Below are positions 1 through 6,740 of a DNA stretch of 22,801 nucleotides, in pieces. Location of the stretch: the NCBI GenBank assembly GCA_016296945.1, contig JAEDHQ010000026.1, positions 1 through 22,801 of the forward strand, written 5' to 3'. This DNA is from Bacilli bacterium (GTDB lineage Bacteria; Bacillota_I; Bacilli_A; ML615J-28; CAG-698). The position numbers and the translations under genes are program-made. Below the pieces are notes generated by a model that was not told where the DNA came from, ran no database searches, and saw only the letters and a program-made list of their open reading frames with translations. Position 1 is the stretch's first letter. The number at the start of each line of letters is the position of its first letter.

Positions 1-235
1 TATTTTCTTCCACATTTAAAAATTCTGAATCAGTTTCAATTATCACATTTAATCCTTCATATTCATTTACAATTGAATAATCAAGTTCTAATGAATCACC
101 AACATAAACTATAGTTTCTGTGAAATTCCATACAATTGTTGGATCTTCTTTATATGGTGGCTCAGTAATTGGTTCTTGACAACCAATCGCAAACATTAAG
201 AAAAATAAAAATACCAAACACAATAACTTTTTCAT
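1..235 (-). CDS. Lipoprotein, N-terminal part (runs off left edge)
   Basis: The first 78 codons of a lipoprotein gene are visible and the rest lies beyond the window. The protein starts MKKLLCLVFLFFLMFAIGCQ: two lysines, a hydrophobic stretch, then a lipobox ending A-I-G-C with the lipidated cysteine at residue 19. This predicts export by Sec, lipidation by Lgt and cleavage by LspA, leaving the protein anchored on the outer face of the membrane. After the cysteine comes a short Pro/Glu linker and then a beta-rich stretch (ETIVYVGDSLELDYSIVNEY) that resembles bacterial Ig-like folds, though too little is present to name a family. A TAAGGAG ribosome site lies directly upstream and overlaps the stop codon of the kinase gene, so the two genes are probably one transcription unit. 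Ligand and role are unknown. Confidence 0.82.
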   Translation of the reverse strand, partial: MKKLLCLVFLFFLMFAIGCQEPITEPPYKEDPTIVWNFTETIVYVGDSLELDYSIVNEYEGLNVIIETDSEFLNVEEN

Positions 236-250
236 AGTTTTTACTCCTTA

Positions 251-1612
251 TTAATTATTTTTGAATATTTTAAATATGCTTTTTTGCTTCTTTTCATTAG
301 GAACATAATTACTAATTGCAATTGCTTGATTCTTTAAATTACCAATAGCACTAGCTTCTATTGGTAAAGCAATAACTTCTAGATTAGTATATTTCGCAGT
401 CAAATCGTTCAAATACTTATTCTTAGCACCACCCCCAACAATCACTAATTGTTTAAATCTCTTTGAAGTGTTCTTTTCTAATTCTTTTATAGCAACACCA
501 TAAGAATATGCTAAGGAATGGTATACTGAGTTTATTATATCAGCATCACTTGCTGGCGCTATAATATTTCTATCTTCAAACCATTTTATGATGGCTTCTT
601 TCATTGAGGTTGGAGCCAAAAAAATAGGATCATTAACATCAAATATTTCTTGATAATTACTTGTTTTCGCAAGAATAACCATTTTTTCAATAATAATTTT
701 AATTTCTTTATGAAGATTTTGAATAATCCATAACCCCATAATATTTTTTTGATAACGGATGTATCCAATTCCCCCTTCATTAGACCAGTTATTTTCCATA
801 CTTTCTAAAGTGTTAATTCCTTCTTTAACTCTAACACCTAATAATGACCATGTTCCACTAGAGATGTAGGGAATATCTGGATACTCTATTGCCTCAACTG
901 CACTAGCAGTGTCATGAGTAGGCCCTAAAACGACTGGAACATTTAACCCAACTACTTTCATAATGTCTAAAGTTAAATCAGCAACAACACTTGGACTTTT
1001 TGTAAGTGTTGGAAACAGTGATTTTGGTAAACGGAGTTTAGAAATTATCTTTTGATCAAACTCCTTGGTATTTAGATTAATTAATCCGGTTGTCGTTGCA
1101 TTAGTATACTCTTTTACTTTTTTACCAGTAAGTTTGTAAATTAAATATTCAGGAATCATTAAAAAATCAGTTGCTTTATCTAATCTACCTTTTTTTAAAT
1201 CATCATATAATTGAAATATTGTGTTAAACTCTTGAAATTGAATTCCCGTTCTTTCATACAAATATTCTTTTGGACAAAGTTTTAAAACATCTTCAATTAC
1301 ATCTTTAGTACGACTATCACGATAAGCATAACAAGGTAATATCACTTGATCATCATTCATTAGAACATAATCACATCCCCACGAATCAATTGACAAACTA
1401 TCAATCTTTCCAAATTCATTAATTGCTTTGCGAATCCCACGGATTACTTCAATAAACAAATATTCTAAGTCCCATATTAAGTGACCATTATATTCAATAT
1501 ATTTATTTTCAAAACGATGTACTTCTACTGTTTTATATTCTCCAAGATCATCATAACCAACAATATGTCTGCCACTTGATGCACCTAAGTCAATGCCTAA
1601 AAAATATCCCAT
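251..1612 (-). CDS. rhaB: Rhamnulokinase-family carbohydrate kinase
   Basis: This is a FGGY-family sugar kinase closest to rhamnulokinase, which phosphorylates L-rhamnulose to L-rhamnulose-1-phosphate in the cytoplasm. Visible marks are the N-terminal phosphate loop DLGASSGR (residues 8-15), DSWGCDY, the GPTHDTASAV stretch with the presumed catalytic Asp, SSGTWSLLG, NIMGLWIIQ and the nucleotide-site motif VIVGGGAKN near the C-terminus. GTWSLLG and NIMGLWIIQ are typical of RhaB rather than of glycerol or xylulose kinases. I chose the ATG at 1612 because AAAAGGTG lies 6 nt before it; a GTG three codons earlier overlaps that ribosome site. The product is 453 residues, slightly shorter than E. 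coli RhaB. No rhamnose isomerase, aldolase or transporter is in the window, so the substrate rests on homology; a related deoxy-sugar ketose (fuculose-like) is possible. Confidence 0.88.
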   Translation of the reverse strand: MGYFLGIDLGASSGRHIVGYDDLGEYKTVEVHRFENKYIEYNGHLIWDLEYLFIEVIRGIRKAINEFGKIDSLSIDSWGCDYVLMNDDQVILPCYAYRDSRTKDVIEDVLKLCPKEYLYERTGIQFQEFNTIFQLYDDLKKGRLDKATDFLMIPEYLIYKLTGKKVKEYTNATTTGLINLNTKEFDQKIISKLRLPKSLFPTLTKSPSVVADLTLDIMKVVGLNVPVVLGPTHDTASAVEAIEYPDIPYISSGTWSLLGVRVKEGINTLESMENNWSNEGGIGYIRYQKNIMGLWIIQNLHKEIKIIIEKMVILAKTSNYQEIFDVNDPIFLAPTSMKEAIIKWFEDRNIIAPASDADIINSVYHSLAYSYGVAIKELEKNTSKRFKQLVIVGGGAKNKYLNDLTAKYTNLEVIALPIEASAIGNLKNQAIAISNYVPNEKKQKSIFKIFKNN

Positions 1613-1636
1613 AATTATCACCTTTTATTCAATAAT

Positions 1637-1665
1637 AGTATAACATAAAAAAAGTTTAATGAAAA
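1637..1665 (-). promoter_or_regulatory. Sigma-A promoter of the rhamnulokinase operon
   Basis: Reading the minus strand, TTTTCA (1665-1660) is separated by 17 nt from TATACT (1642-1637), and TG at 1645-1644 makes it an extended -10. Transcription would start near 1630, leaving a short leader before the AAAAGGTG ribosome site. It lies just past the terminator of the preceding sigma-like gene, as expected for an independent unit. Confidence 0.6.
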
Positions 1666-1674
1666 TAGAAAACT

Positions 1675-1711
1675 AAAAAAGTGACTACAAATCGTTGCAA
1701 TTTATAGTCAC
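1675..1711 (-). terminator. Rho-independent terminator after the sigma-like gene
   Basis: GTGACTA (1681-1687) pairs with TAGTCAC (1705-1711); after one mismatch, AAAT pairs with ATTT around a CGTTGCA loop. On the minus strand the hairpin is followed by six T (1680-1675). It begins 17 nt past the stop of the sigma-like gene. Confidence 0.8.
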
Positions 1712-1728
1712 AAATTAACAAATACTGT

Positions 1729-2061
1729 TTAAATGAGAGTAAATTGTGTAAAAAACTCAATTTCTTGCTTGAGATTATCTTGATTTTTTCTAACAAATTT
1801 TAAGATGATATTTCTAATAAAAATAATAAACCAAGAAATAAATGGTGTCTTTGCTTCATCATATCCATGAATTGTAGAGATTATTTTCATAAATATTTGC
1901 TTTATAACAATAGAACATTGGTTTTGCTTTAAACTTCTATACATACAAAAATATATTATTATTAGATTATATTTATAAAATAATATCGATAAAGATTCTT
2001 GCGACCCAAACCTAATTTCTTCAATTATATGTAAATTTTTCTTTGCTTTTTTTTCTTTCAT
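1729..2061 (-). CDS. Small sigma-70 (ECF) region-2-like protein lacking region 4
   Basis: The 110-residue product looks like the core-binding and -10-recognising part (region 2) of an extracytoplasmic-function sigma factor. Residues 15-45 (IRFGSQESLSILFYKYN...) match the usual start of region 2.1, residues 47-60 (QNQCSIVIKQIFMKI) match the AEDIVQEVFLKI helix, and residues 68-92 (DEAKTPFISWF, FIRNIILKFVRK) match the region 2.3-2.4 signature F-x-x-W-L-x-x-I-x-R-N-x-x-x-D-x-x-R-K. No region 4 (the -35-binding helix-turn-helix) follows; the gene ends and a terminator comes 17 nt later. AAGGTG lies 8 nt before the ATG and the promoter is near consensus, so it looks like an intact small gene rather than debris. 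Acidic residues usual in region 2.2 are missing here. It could be an RsoA-like half-sigma (B. subtilis SigO/RsoA pair) or a degenerate sigma gene. Confidence 0.62.
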   Translation of the reverse strand: MKEKKAKKNLHIIEEIRFGSQESLSILFYKYNLIIIYFCMYRSLKQNQCSIVIKQIFMKIISTIHGYDEAKTPFISWFIIFIRNIILKFVRKNQDNLKQEIEFFTQFTLI

Positions 2062-2086
2062 TTCTTAGTCACCTTGTTTGCTATCC

Positions 2087-2098
2087 TAATCATGATTA
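2087..2098. promoter_or_regulatory. Perfect 12-bp palindrome overlapping a -10 box (candidate operator)
   Basis: TAATCATGATTA is a perfect palindrome. It covers the downstream part of the -10 hexamer and the predicted start site of the sigma-like gene, and is bracketed by GCTA/TAGC. The position suits a dimeric repressor, but the regulator is not identified. Confidence 0.45.
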
Positions 2099-2123
2099 TA
2101 GCAAAAAGCATATTCATTTTCAA
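2095..2123 (-). promoter_or_regulatory. Sigma-A promoter of the sigma-like gene
   Basis: On the minus strand TTGAAA (2123-2118), a 17-nt spacer and TATAAT (2100-2095) give a near-consensus promoter. The predicted start near 2088 leaves a leader of about 27 nt holding the AAGGTG ribosome site. Confidence 0.65.
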
Positions 2124-2424
2124 ACAAATAAAATATTTATTAAATATACACATTTATAAAAATTCTTAATAATTATATAATTATTTTTGATAAAAGAAAT
2201 ATTGAATTTTTGAATCTAATCTCTTTACCGATAATTCCTTCTTTTTTTACATTTTATCTGACCTATTATGAAAATAATAATTATATTCAAATTATTAATG
2301 GCATTCCGCATATAAAAATGTCATATATTATAAAAAAAATTTTATATTCTTAGTGCTTTTTATTTTATAATATTATATAATTATTATGTATAAATAAATA
2401 AATAAGATTATTTGGAGGTAAACT
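2124..2424. other. AT-rich divergent intergenic region
   Basis: This stretch separates the divergent sigma-like and degV genes. It must hold the degV promoter; two TATAAT hexamers (2366-2371 and 2376-2381) are candidates, but neither has a convincing -35 box 16-18 nt upstream. An A/T-only dyad (TATAAAA/TTTTATA near 2330-2350) is present. No gene with a ribosome site was found. Confidence 0.5.
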
Positions 2425-3288
2425 ATGAAAATCGCAATTTCCGCAGAAAGTACTATTGACTTAACAAAAGAATTATTAAATGAATATGATATTCATACTA
2501 TTCCTTTTACGGTTTCATTAGGAAATAAAGAAGGTTTAGATGGAGAGATAACTAGTGAAGAAATAATTAACTTTGTTTCAGAAACGAATCAATTACCGAA
2601 AACTAGTGCCGTGAATAGTTTTCAATATACTGAACACTTTGAAAAATTATTGAAAGAATATGATGCGATTATTCATTTTTCATTATCAAGTGAAATGAGT
2701 GTCGCATGTAATAATGCGAAAATTGCCTCAGAAGAATTTCAAAATGTTTATATTATCGATACACGTTCTTTATCAACGGGAATTGCTCTTCTTGCAATGT
2801 ATGCTAGAAAATTAGCCAATAAGGGTTTAGAGGCTGAAGATATCGTAGAGGCAGTTTTAAACAGAATTCCTTCTAATCAAACCAGCTTTGTCTTAAGTCG
2901 CCTAGATTATTTATATAAGGGAGGACGATGTAATGGTTTATCATATCTTGCAGCTGCACTATTAAAAATTCGTCCACAAATCGTTGTAAAAAACGGTGCA
3001 ATGCATCCTAGAAGTAAATATGTTGGTAAATATGATCGTTGCATTGTAAAATATGTTAATGATACTTTAGAATCATTTAATACTCCAGATTTAGAAGAAG
3101 TATTCATAACTTCTACTACGGCTACACCTGAACAAATTTTAACAGTTAAAAAGATGTTAATTGAACGTGGATTTAAAAATATTCATATCACAAATGCGGG
3201 AGCAACTATTACAAGTCATTGTGGAGAAAACTGTTTAGGAATTTTATATTTAAATGATGGTAATGAAAAAGGCCAATATCTAGGATAA
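2425..3288 (+). CDS. DegV family fatty-acid-binding protein
   Basis: A 287-residue DegV/FakB-type protein, the cytosolic carrier that binds a fatty acid in a two-domain EDD fold and presents it to the FakA kinase to make acyl-phosphate for phospholipid synthesis. Visible marks are the N-terminal strand with AESTIDL (the DSTADL motif, residues 7-13), KTSAVN (residues 59-64, the TSQPS position), FSLSSEMSVACNNA (the SSGLSGTYQSA position), DTRSLSTGIALL, LSRLDYLYKGGRCN with the long helix-rich insertion, and the C-terminal SHCGENCLGILY matching the H-x-G-P-G-A motif. Length fits the family. GGAGG lies 6 nt before the ATG. It is the only plus-strand gene and stands alone between its own promoter region and terminator; no fakA is nearby, so this may be one of several paralogues. 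The lipid ligand cannot be read from sequence. Confidence 0.92.
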   Translation: MKIAISAESTIDLTKELLNEYDIHTIPFTVSLGNKEGLDGEITSEEIINFVSETNQLPKTSAVNSFQYTEHFEKLLKEYDAIIHFSLSSEMSVACNNAKIASEEFQNVYIIDTRSLSTGIALLAMYARKLANKGLEAEDIVEAVLNRIPSNQTSFVLSRLDYLYKGGRCNGLSYLAAALLKIRPQIVVKNGAMHPRSKYVGKYDRCIVKYVNDTLESFNTPDLEEVFITSTTATPEQILTVKKMLIERGFKNIHITNAGATITSHCGENCLGILYLNDGNEKGQYLG

Positions 3289-3386
3289 CAATAAATATTT
3301 CTTGATTTATAATATGAGTGAACATATAAAGTAAGAAAAATATTAAAATTAGATAGATATTTTTAAATTATATAACAACTATGTTT

Positions 3387-3433
3387 CCTTTTGTAAGTTT
3401 ATTTGCTAAATAAACTATACAAAAGGTTTTTTT
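3387..3433 (+). terminator. Rho-independent terminator of degV
   Basis: CCTTTTGTAAGTTTATTT (3387-3404) pairs over about 18 bp with the sequence ending AAAAGG at 3426, with a GCT loop and one bulged A, followed by seven T. It lies about 100 nt past the degV stop; nothing recognisable lies in that 3' stretch. Confidence 0.88.
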
Positions 3434-3473
3434 ATGGTAAATTATGATTTTTAGTAGTTGATATATTGATAGA

Positions 3474-3536
3474 GTAAAATAAAAAATGTTACTTTATTCC
3501 TAACAATATGATATTCTGTTAGTAAAAAAGTAACAT
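3474..3536 (-). terminator. Terminator of the glycerol operon
   Basis: ATGTTACTTT (3486-3495) pairs with AAAGTAACAT (3527-3536). After a 4x4 internal loop, CTAACA pairs with TGTTAG around an 11-nt loop. On the minus strand the stem is followed by TTTTTATTTTA. The hairpin lies about 75 nt past the DUF1667 stop, and the 3537-3609 stretch holds no other recognisable element. Confidence 0.72.
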
Positions 3537-3609
3537 ATTTATAATTTTATCTGATATTATAATTCTTTATTTCTAAATTTTATGGACATCATCAAAACTA
3601 AAAAAACTA

Positions 3610-3978
3610 CTATTTAAAAATATTTCTTGTTGCTACAATATCAACATCAGTATCTAAAATATTACTAATGATAACATCACCAATTTTTATTGGTGCTTTT
3701 ACTTTTACATTATTTATTATATCCATTGCTTTAAATATTAAATCTTTAGAAATAGGTTTATTAGTCATAACTGGTAATCTTTTTAATTCTTGACTACTAA
3801 TTGCAACAGTTGCAGTAATCATTCTTTTAGGATTTGTTAGTTCATTAAAAGCGTATTGTTTTCCGCGAATACATGTATTTCCTTCAATGTATGAAAGCTC
3901 ACCATCTGTCACTTGTGCTTTAATATGACAACCGCGAGGACAAACAATGCAAATTAGTTCTTTAATTTCATTTTCCAT
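3610..3978 (-). CDS. DUF1667 (COG3862) four-cysteine redox-partner protein
   Basis: A 122-residue DUF1667 protein, the small third member of an anaerobic glycerol-3-phosphate oxidation cluster known from Firmicutes and Thermotoga. The N-terminus carries C10-x2-C13-PRG-C17 and a fourth cysteine at C36 (GNTCIRGKQYA), which suggests a bound Fe-S cluster or zinc. A beta-rich part follows (ITATVAI, PVMTNKPISKDLIFKAMDII, IKIGDVIISNIL). Its biochemical role is not established; an electron-transfer or subunit-assembly role with the two flavoproteins is inferred from constant gene order. The ATG at 3978 starts 1 nt after the stop of the upstream oxidoreductase; a GGAGG lies 12 nt before it, inside that gene. 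An in-frame TTG at 3990 abuts the ribosome site and is less likely. Translation is probably coupled to the upstream gene. Confidence 0.9.
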   Translation of the reverse strand: MENEIKELICIVCPRGCHIKAQVTDGELSYIEGNTCIRGKQYAFNELTNPKRMITATVAISSQELKRLPVMTNKPISKDLIFKAMDIINNVKVKAPIKIGDVIISNILDTDVDIVATRNIFK

Positions 3979-3979
3979 C

Positions 3980-5263
3980 TTATTCTTCAACCTCCACTGT
4001 CATCTTTAAATCATTATTTAAATCTATCATAGACAAATCTAAATTATTTAATTGGACATTTTCCATTTCCGCAGGTAATAAATATAGCTTTTTGATTCTT
4101 TTTATTGACTCTCCATTTAGTTTAATATTAACATAAACATTTTTGTATGGTTTTGTTACTCTAAATTTTAATGTTGTTTTTGATAAAGAATTAACATTTG
4201 TTGTGGTTGGTAAACAATAACCAATACCATTTTTAGCTTCAATTGCAATTTCATTTCCTTTATCTTCTTTATCCAATAATCCTTTTACATAGTTACTTGC
4301 ATTAATACCAGCTAATCTTCCTTCTTGACTAACAAAATCAACTAAGTCATGAACATGTAATGAGTTCCCACAAGCAAATATTCCTTTAATAGATGTTTCC
4401 AGGTTTTCATTGACAATAGGTCCTTTTGTACGTGGATGAATTTTTACACCAATTGCTTCTAGTAATGGATTATTTGGAATTAATCCAACAGATAGTAAAA
4501 GTGTATCACAATCAAAAACCATTTCTTTTCCTTCAATGAAATTTAAGTTATCATCGACTGGACATATTACTACTTTTTCAATGCGATCTTTTCCAATTAT
4601 TTCTTTAACTGTATGATGCAAATACAAAGGAATATTATAGTCATTTAAACATTGAACAATATTACGATTTAAGCCGTTAGAATATGGCATTAGTTCCGCA
4701 ACACCAATAACTTTAGCACCTGCTAAAGTCATTCGTCGAGCCATAATTAATCCAATATCTCCACTACCAAGAATAAATATTTTTTTGCCGACTAAATATC
4801 CCTCAATATTTAAATATCTTTGCGCAAGTCCAGCCGTCATAATTCCGCTTGGTCGACTACCAGGAATACTGATTGCACCTCTAGTTCTTTCACTACAACC
4901 TGTTGCACAAACAACTGCTTTCGCAATGCATTCAACATACCCTTCTTCTAAACTTGAGTATTCTACAATAATCTCAGATTGATCTATTGGTTTTTTTATT
5001 TCTAAAACCATTGTATTAACTAAATATTTAATGTTACGTTCATTGATAAGATCAATAAATTTTTGAGCATACTCAGGGCCTGCTAATTCTTCTTTAAACT
5101 CATGCAAACCAAAACCATTATGAATACATTGTAATAATATTCCACCTAGATATTGATCCTTTTCAATTATTAAAATGTTAGTTGTGCCATTATCATAAGC
5201 AGCAACAGCCGCTGCTAAACCAGCACTACCACCACCGACGATTATTAAATCATATTTCTTCAT
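3980..5263 (-). CDS. NAD(P)/FAD-dependent oxidoreductase of the glycerol-3-phosphate cluster
   Basis: A 427-residue two-dinucleotide-binding-domain flavoprotein (COG0446 type). The FAD loop is GGGSAG (residues 10-15), the NAD(P) loop is GSGDIG (166-171), and the C-terminal FAD motif is GIFACGNSLHVHDLVDFVSQEG (304-325, with the Asp that usually contacts FAD). LLQCIHNGFG near residue 46 and ATGCSERTRG near 121 are typical of this subgroup. After about residue 345 the protein ends in a beta-rich C-terminal domain not seen in NADH oxidases. It likely passes electrons between the glycerol-3-phosphate dehydrogenase upstream and an acceptor, filling the place of GlpB in the enteric GlpABC enzyme; the acceptor is unknown. 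The start ATG overlaps the upstream stop by one base (TAATG) and AAAGGAGG lies 7 nt before it, so translation is coupled. Confidence 0.9.
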   Translation of the reverse strand: MKKYDLIIVGGGSAGLAAAVAAYDNGTTNILIIEKDQYLGGILLQCIHNGFGLHEFKEELAGPEYAQKFIDLINERNIKYLVNTMVLEIKKPIDQSEIIVEYSSLEEGYVECIAKAVVCATGCSERTRGAISIPGSRPSGIMTAGLAQRYLNIEGYLVGKKIFILGSGDIGLIMARRMTLAGAKVIGVAELMPYSNGLNRNIVQCLNDYNIPLYLHHTVKEIIGKDRIEKVVICPVDDNLNFIEGKEMVFDCDTLLLSVGLIPNNPLLEAIGVKIHPRTKGPIVNENLETSIKGIFACGNSLHVHDLVDFVSQEGRLAGINASNYVKGLLDKEDKGNEIAIEAKNGIGYCLPTTTNVNSLSKTTLKFRVTKPYKNVYVNIKLNGESIKRIKKLYLLPAEMENVQLNNLDLSMIDLNNDLKMTVEVEE

Positions 5264-6729
5264 TATTTTTCCTCCTTTGATTCTTTATAAGAATCTTCTA
5301 AAAGGATATATGAATTAGGATTTGCATACTTAATATCTAATGGATTTTTTCCTAGTTCTTCAGACAATATTTTTAAAATCAATGGTTCACAGAAACCACC
5401 TTGACACTTACCAAAGCCTGGGCGAACACGTTTCTTAACACCTTTTACAGTTCGTGCTCCACAGCTACGATGAATACAATCAACTACTTCACCTAAACTC
5501 ACCTTTTCACAACGACAAACCATTTTACCAAATCGAGGGTCTTTTTCAATTAGTGCTTGTCGTTCTTCAATTGTTAAGTTATTAAGACGATATAAAGGTC
5601 TTCTTTTAGGATTAAATGATTGATTTTCAATTAATGAAATATCAAATTTAGATAGTTCATTTTTTATTAATTCCACTGCTTTTAAAGCTATAGCGGGACT
5701 ACTAGCTAATCCTGGAGATTGAATCCCTAAAAGATTTATAAAGCCTCTTTCTGGGCAATTTATTACAAAATCATTACTATCATGATATGCTCTCAATCCA
5801 CTAAATTGACGGATAACATATTGCATTGGAATATTATCTACTAAACGATAAGCTTGATTTATTACTTCTTTTAAAGTCAAAGTATCAGTTGCTTTATCAT
5901 CTTTAGCGCTAACAAATTCACTTGAAGGACCTATTAGATAGTTACCATGCGTAGTAGGACTAACTAATACTCCTTTTCCCTTTGATGATGGAACACTAAA
6001 TAAAGTATGTCTTATGTATTCTGATGGGAAATGATCAAGAACATAGTATTCTCCTTTACGAGGCTTTATTTCTTCTTTTTTCTCACAGACCAAATTATTA
6101 ATTAAATCAGAGTGAACTCCTGCACAATTAACAACTACTCTAGTTTGATATTCTTTATTAGCTGTTTTGACATAATAGGAATCTTCTTTTCTTCTGATTG
6201 CAATTACTTCTTCATTTAATTTTAGTTCAACGCCATTATCAATTGCATTTTCCATTAAGGCAACTACTAATTCAAATGGGTTAACTATTCCAGCATTTTT
6301 CGCATATAAAGCTTTAATTGCCTTTTTTGTAATAAATGGTTCCATTTCTCTTAATTTGCTTTGGCAAACCATTTCAATATCGCGACCATTTTCCAAACCA
6401 TTTTCCAAACCATTTTGATAAAGTTTTGTTAATGTATCTGCTTCTTCAAGATTTGTAGCAACAGTTAAAGATCCAATTCTTTTAAACTCTACATCTAAAT
6501 CCTCGCATACTTTTGTAAACATTTCATTTCCTAAAACATTTAGTTCAGCCTTTAATGTCCCAGGATGTGGGTCATAACCAGAGTGAACAATCGCACTATT
6601 AGCGCTTGATGTTTCATCTCCAACATCACTATTCTTTTCCAAAACTAAAGTTTTAAGTTCATATTTTGCTAGTTCTCTAGCTATTGATGCCCCAATTACT
6701 CCAGCACCAATTATGATAATATCATACAT
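5263..6729 (-). CDS. GlpA-like FAD/[2Fe-2S] glycerol-3-phosphate dehydrogenase
   Basis: A 488-residue FAD-dependent oxidoreductase (DAO superfamily, COG0579) with a C-terminal BFD-type [2Fe-2S] domain. The FAD loop is GAGVIG (residues 8-13), followed by the acidic strand end LVLEK. Residues about 371-390 give a linker, and the BFD domain carries C405-x-C407, C442 and C447 (VCRCE, GKCQGGFC). The likely reaction is oxidation of sn-glycerol-3-phosphate to dihydroxyacetone phosphate, with electrons leaving through the Fe-S cluster to the flavoprotein encoded next. It lies 11 nt after glpK, with AAGGTG 6 nt before its ATG. A GlpO-type peroxide-forming oxidase is less likely because of the BFD domain. 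Oddity: residues 106-115 read NGLENGLENG, from an in-frame 12-bp tandem duplication. Confidence 0.9.
   Translation of the reverse strand: MYDIIIIGAGVIGASIARELAKYELKTLVLEKNSDVGDETSSANSAIVHSGYDPHPGTLKAELNVLGNEMFTKVCEDLDVEFKRIGSLTVATNLEEADTLTKLYQNGLENGLENGRDIEMVCQSKLREMEPFITKKAIKALYAKNAGIVNPFELVVALMENAIDNGVELKLNEEVIAIRRKEDSYYVKTANKEYQTRVVVNCAGVHSDLINNLVCEKKEEIKPRKGEYYVLDHFPSEYIRHTLFSVPSSKGKGVLVSPTTHGNYLIGPSSEFVSAKDDKATDTLTLKEVINQAYRLVDNIPMQYVIRQFSGLRAYHDSNDFVINCPERGFINLLGIQSPGLASSPAIALKAVELIKNELSKFDISLIENQSFNPKRRPLYRLNNLTIEERQALIEKDPRFGKMVCRCEKVSLGEVVDCIHRSCGARTVKGVKKRVRPGFGKCQGGFCEPLILKILSEELGKNPLDIKYANPNSYILLEDSYKESKEEK
6386..6416. repeat. 12-bp in-frame tandem duplication inside the dehydrogenase gene
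   Basis: The unit CCATTTTCCAAA occurs at 6386-6397 and 6398-6409, followed by CCATTTT. It encodes the doubled GLEN of NGLENGLENG at residues 106-115. Replication slippage is the simple explanation. Confidence 0.8.
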
Positions 6730-6740
6730 TTTTTCACCTT

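Noticed and set aside
2268..2315. Tiny plus-strand ORF of 15 codons (MKIIIIFKLLMAFRI)
   Set aside because: No ribosome site and a length expected by chance.
2907..3107. Minus-strand open frame opposite degV, and similar frames opposite other genes (e.g. 4785-4982, 7444-7641, 11561-11764, 14833-15126, 16507-16710, 20712-20909, 22291-22728)
   Set aside because: All lie antisense to well-supported genes, show no recognisable motif and have no convincing ribosome site.
5263..6729. Peroxide-forming glycerol-3-phosphate oxidase (GlpO)
   Set aside because: The C-terminal [2Fe-2S] BFD domain and linked oxidoreductase genes fit an anaerobic dehydrogenase better than the simple mycoplasma oxidase.
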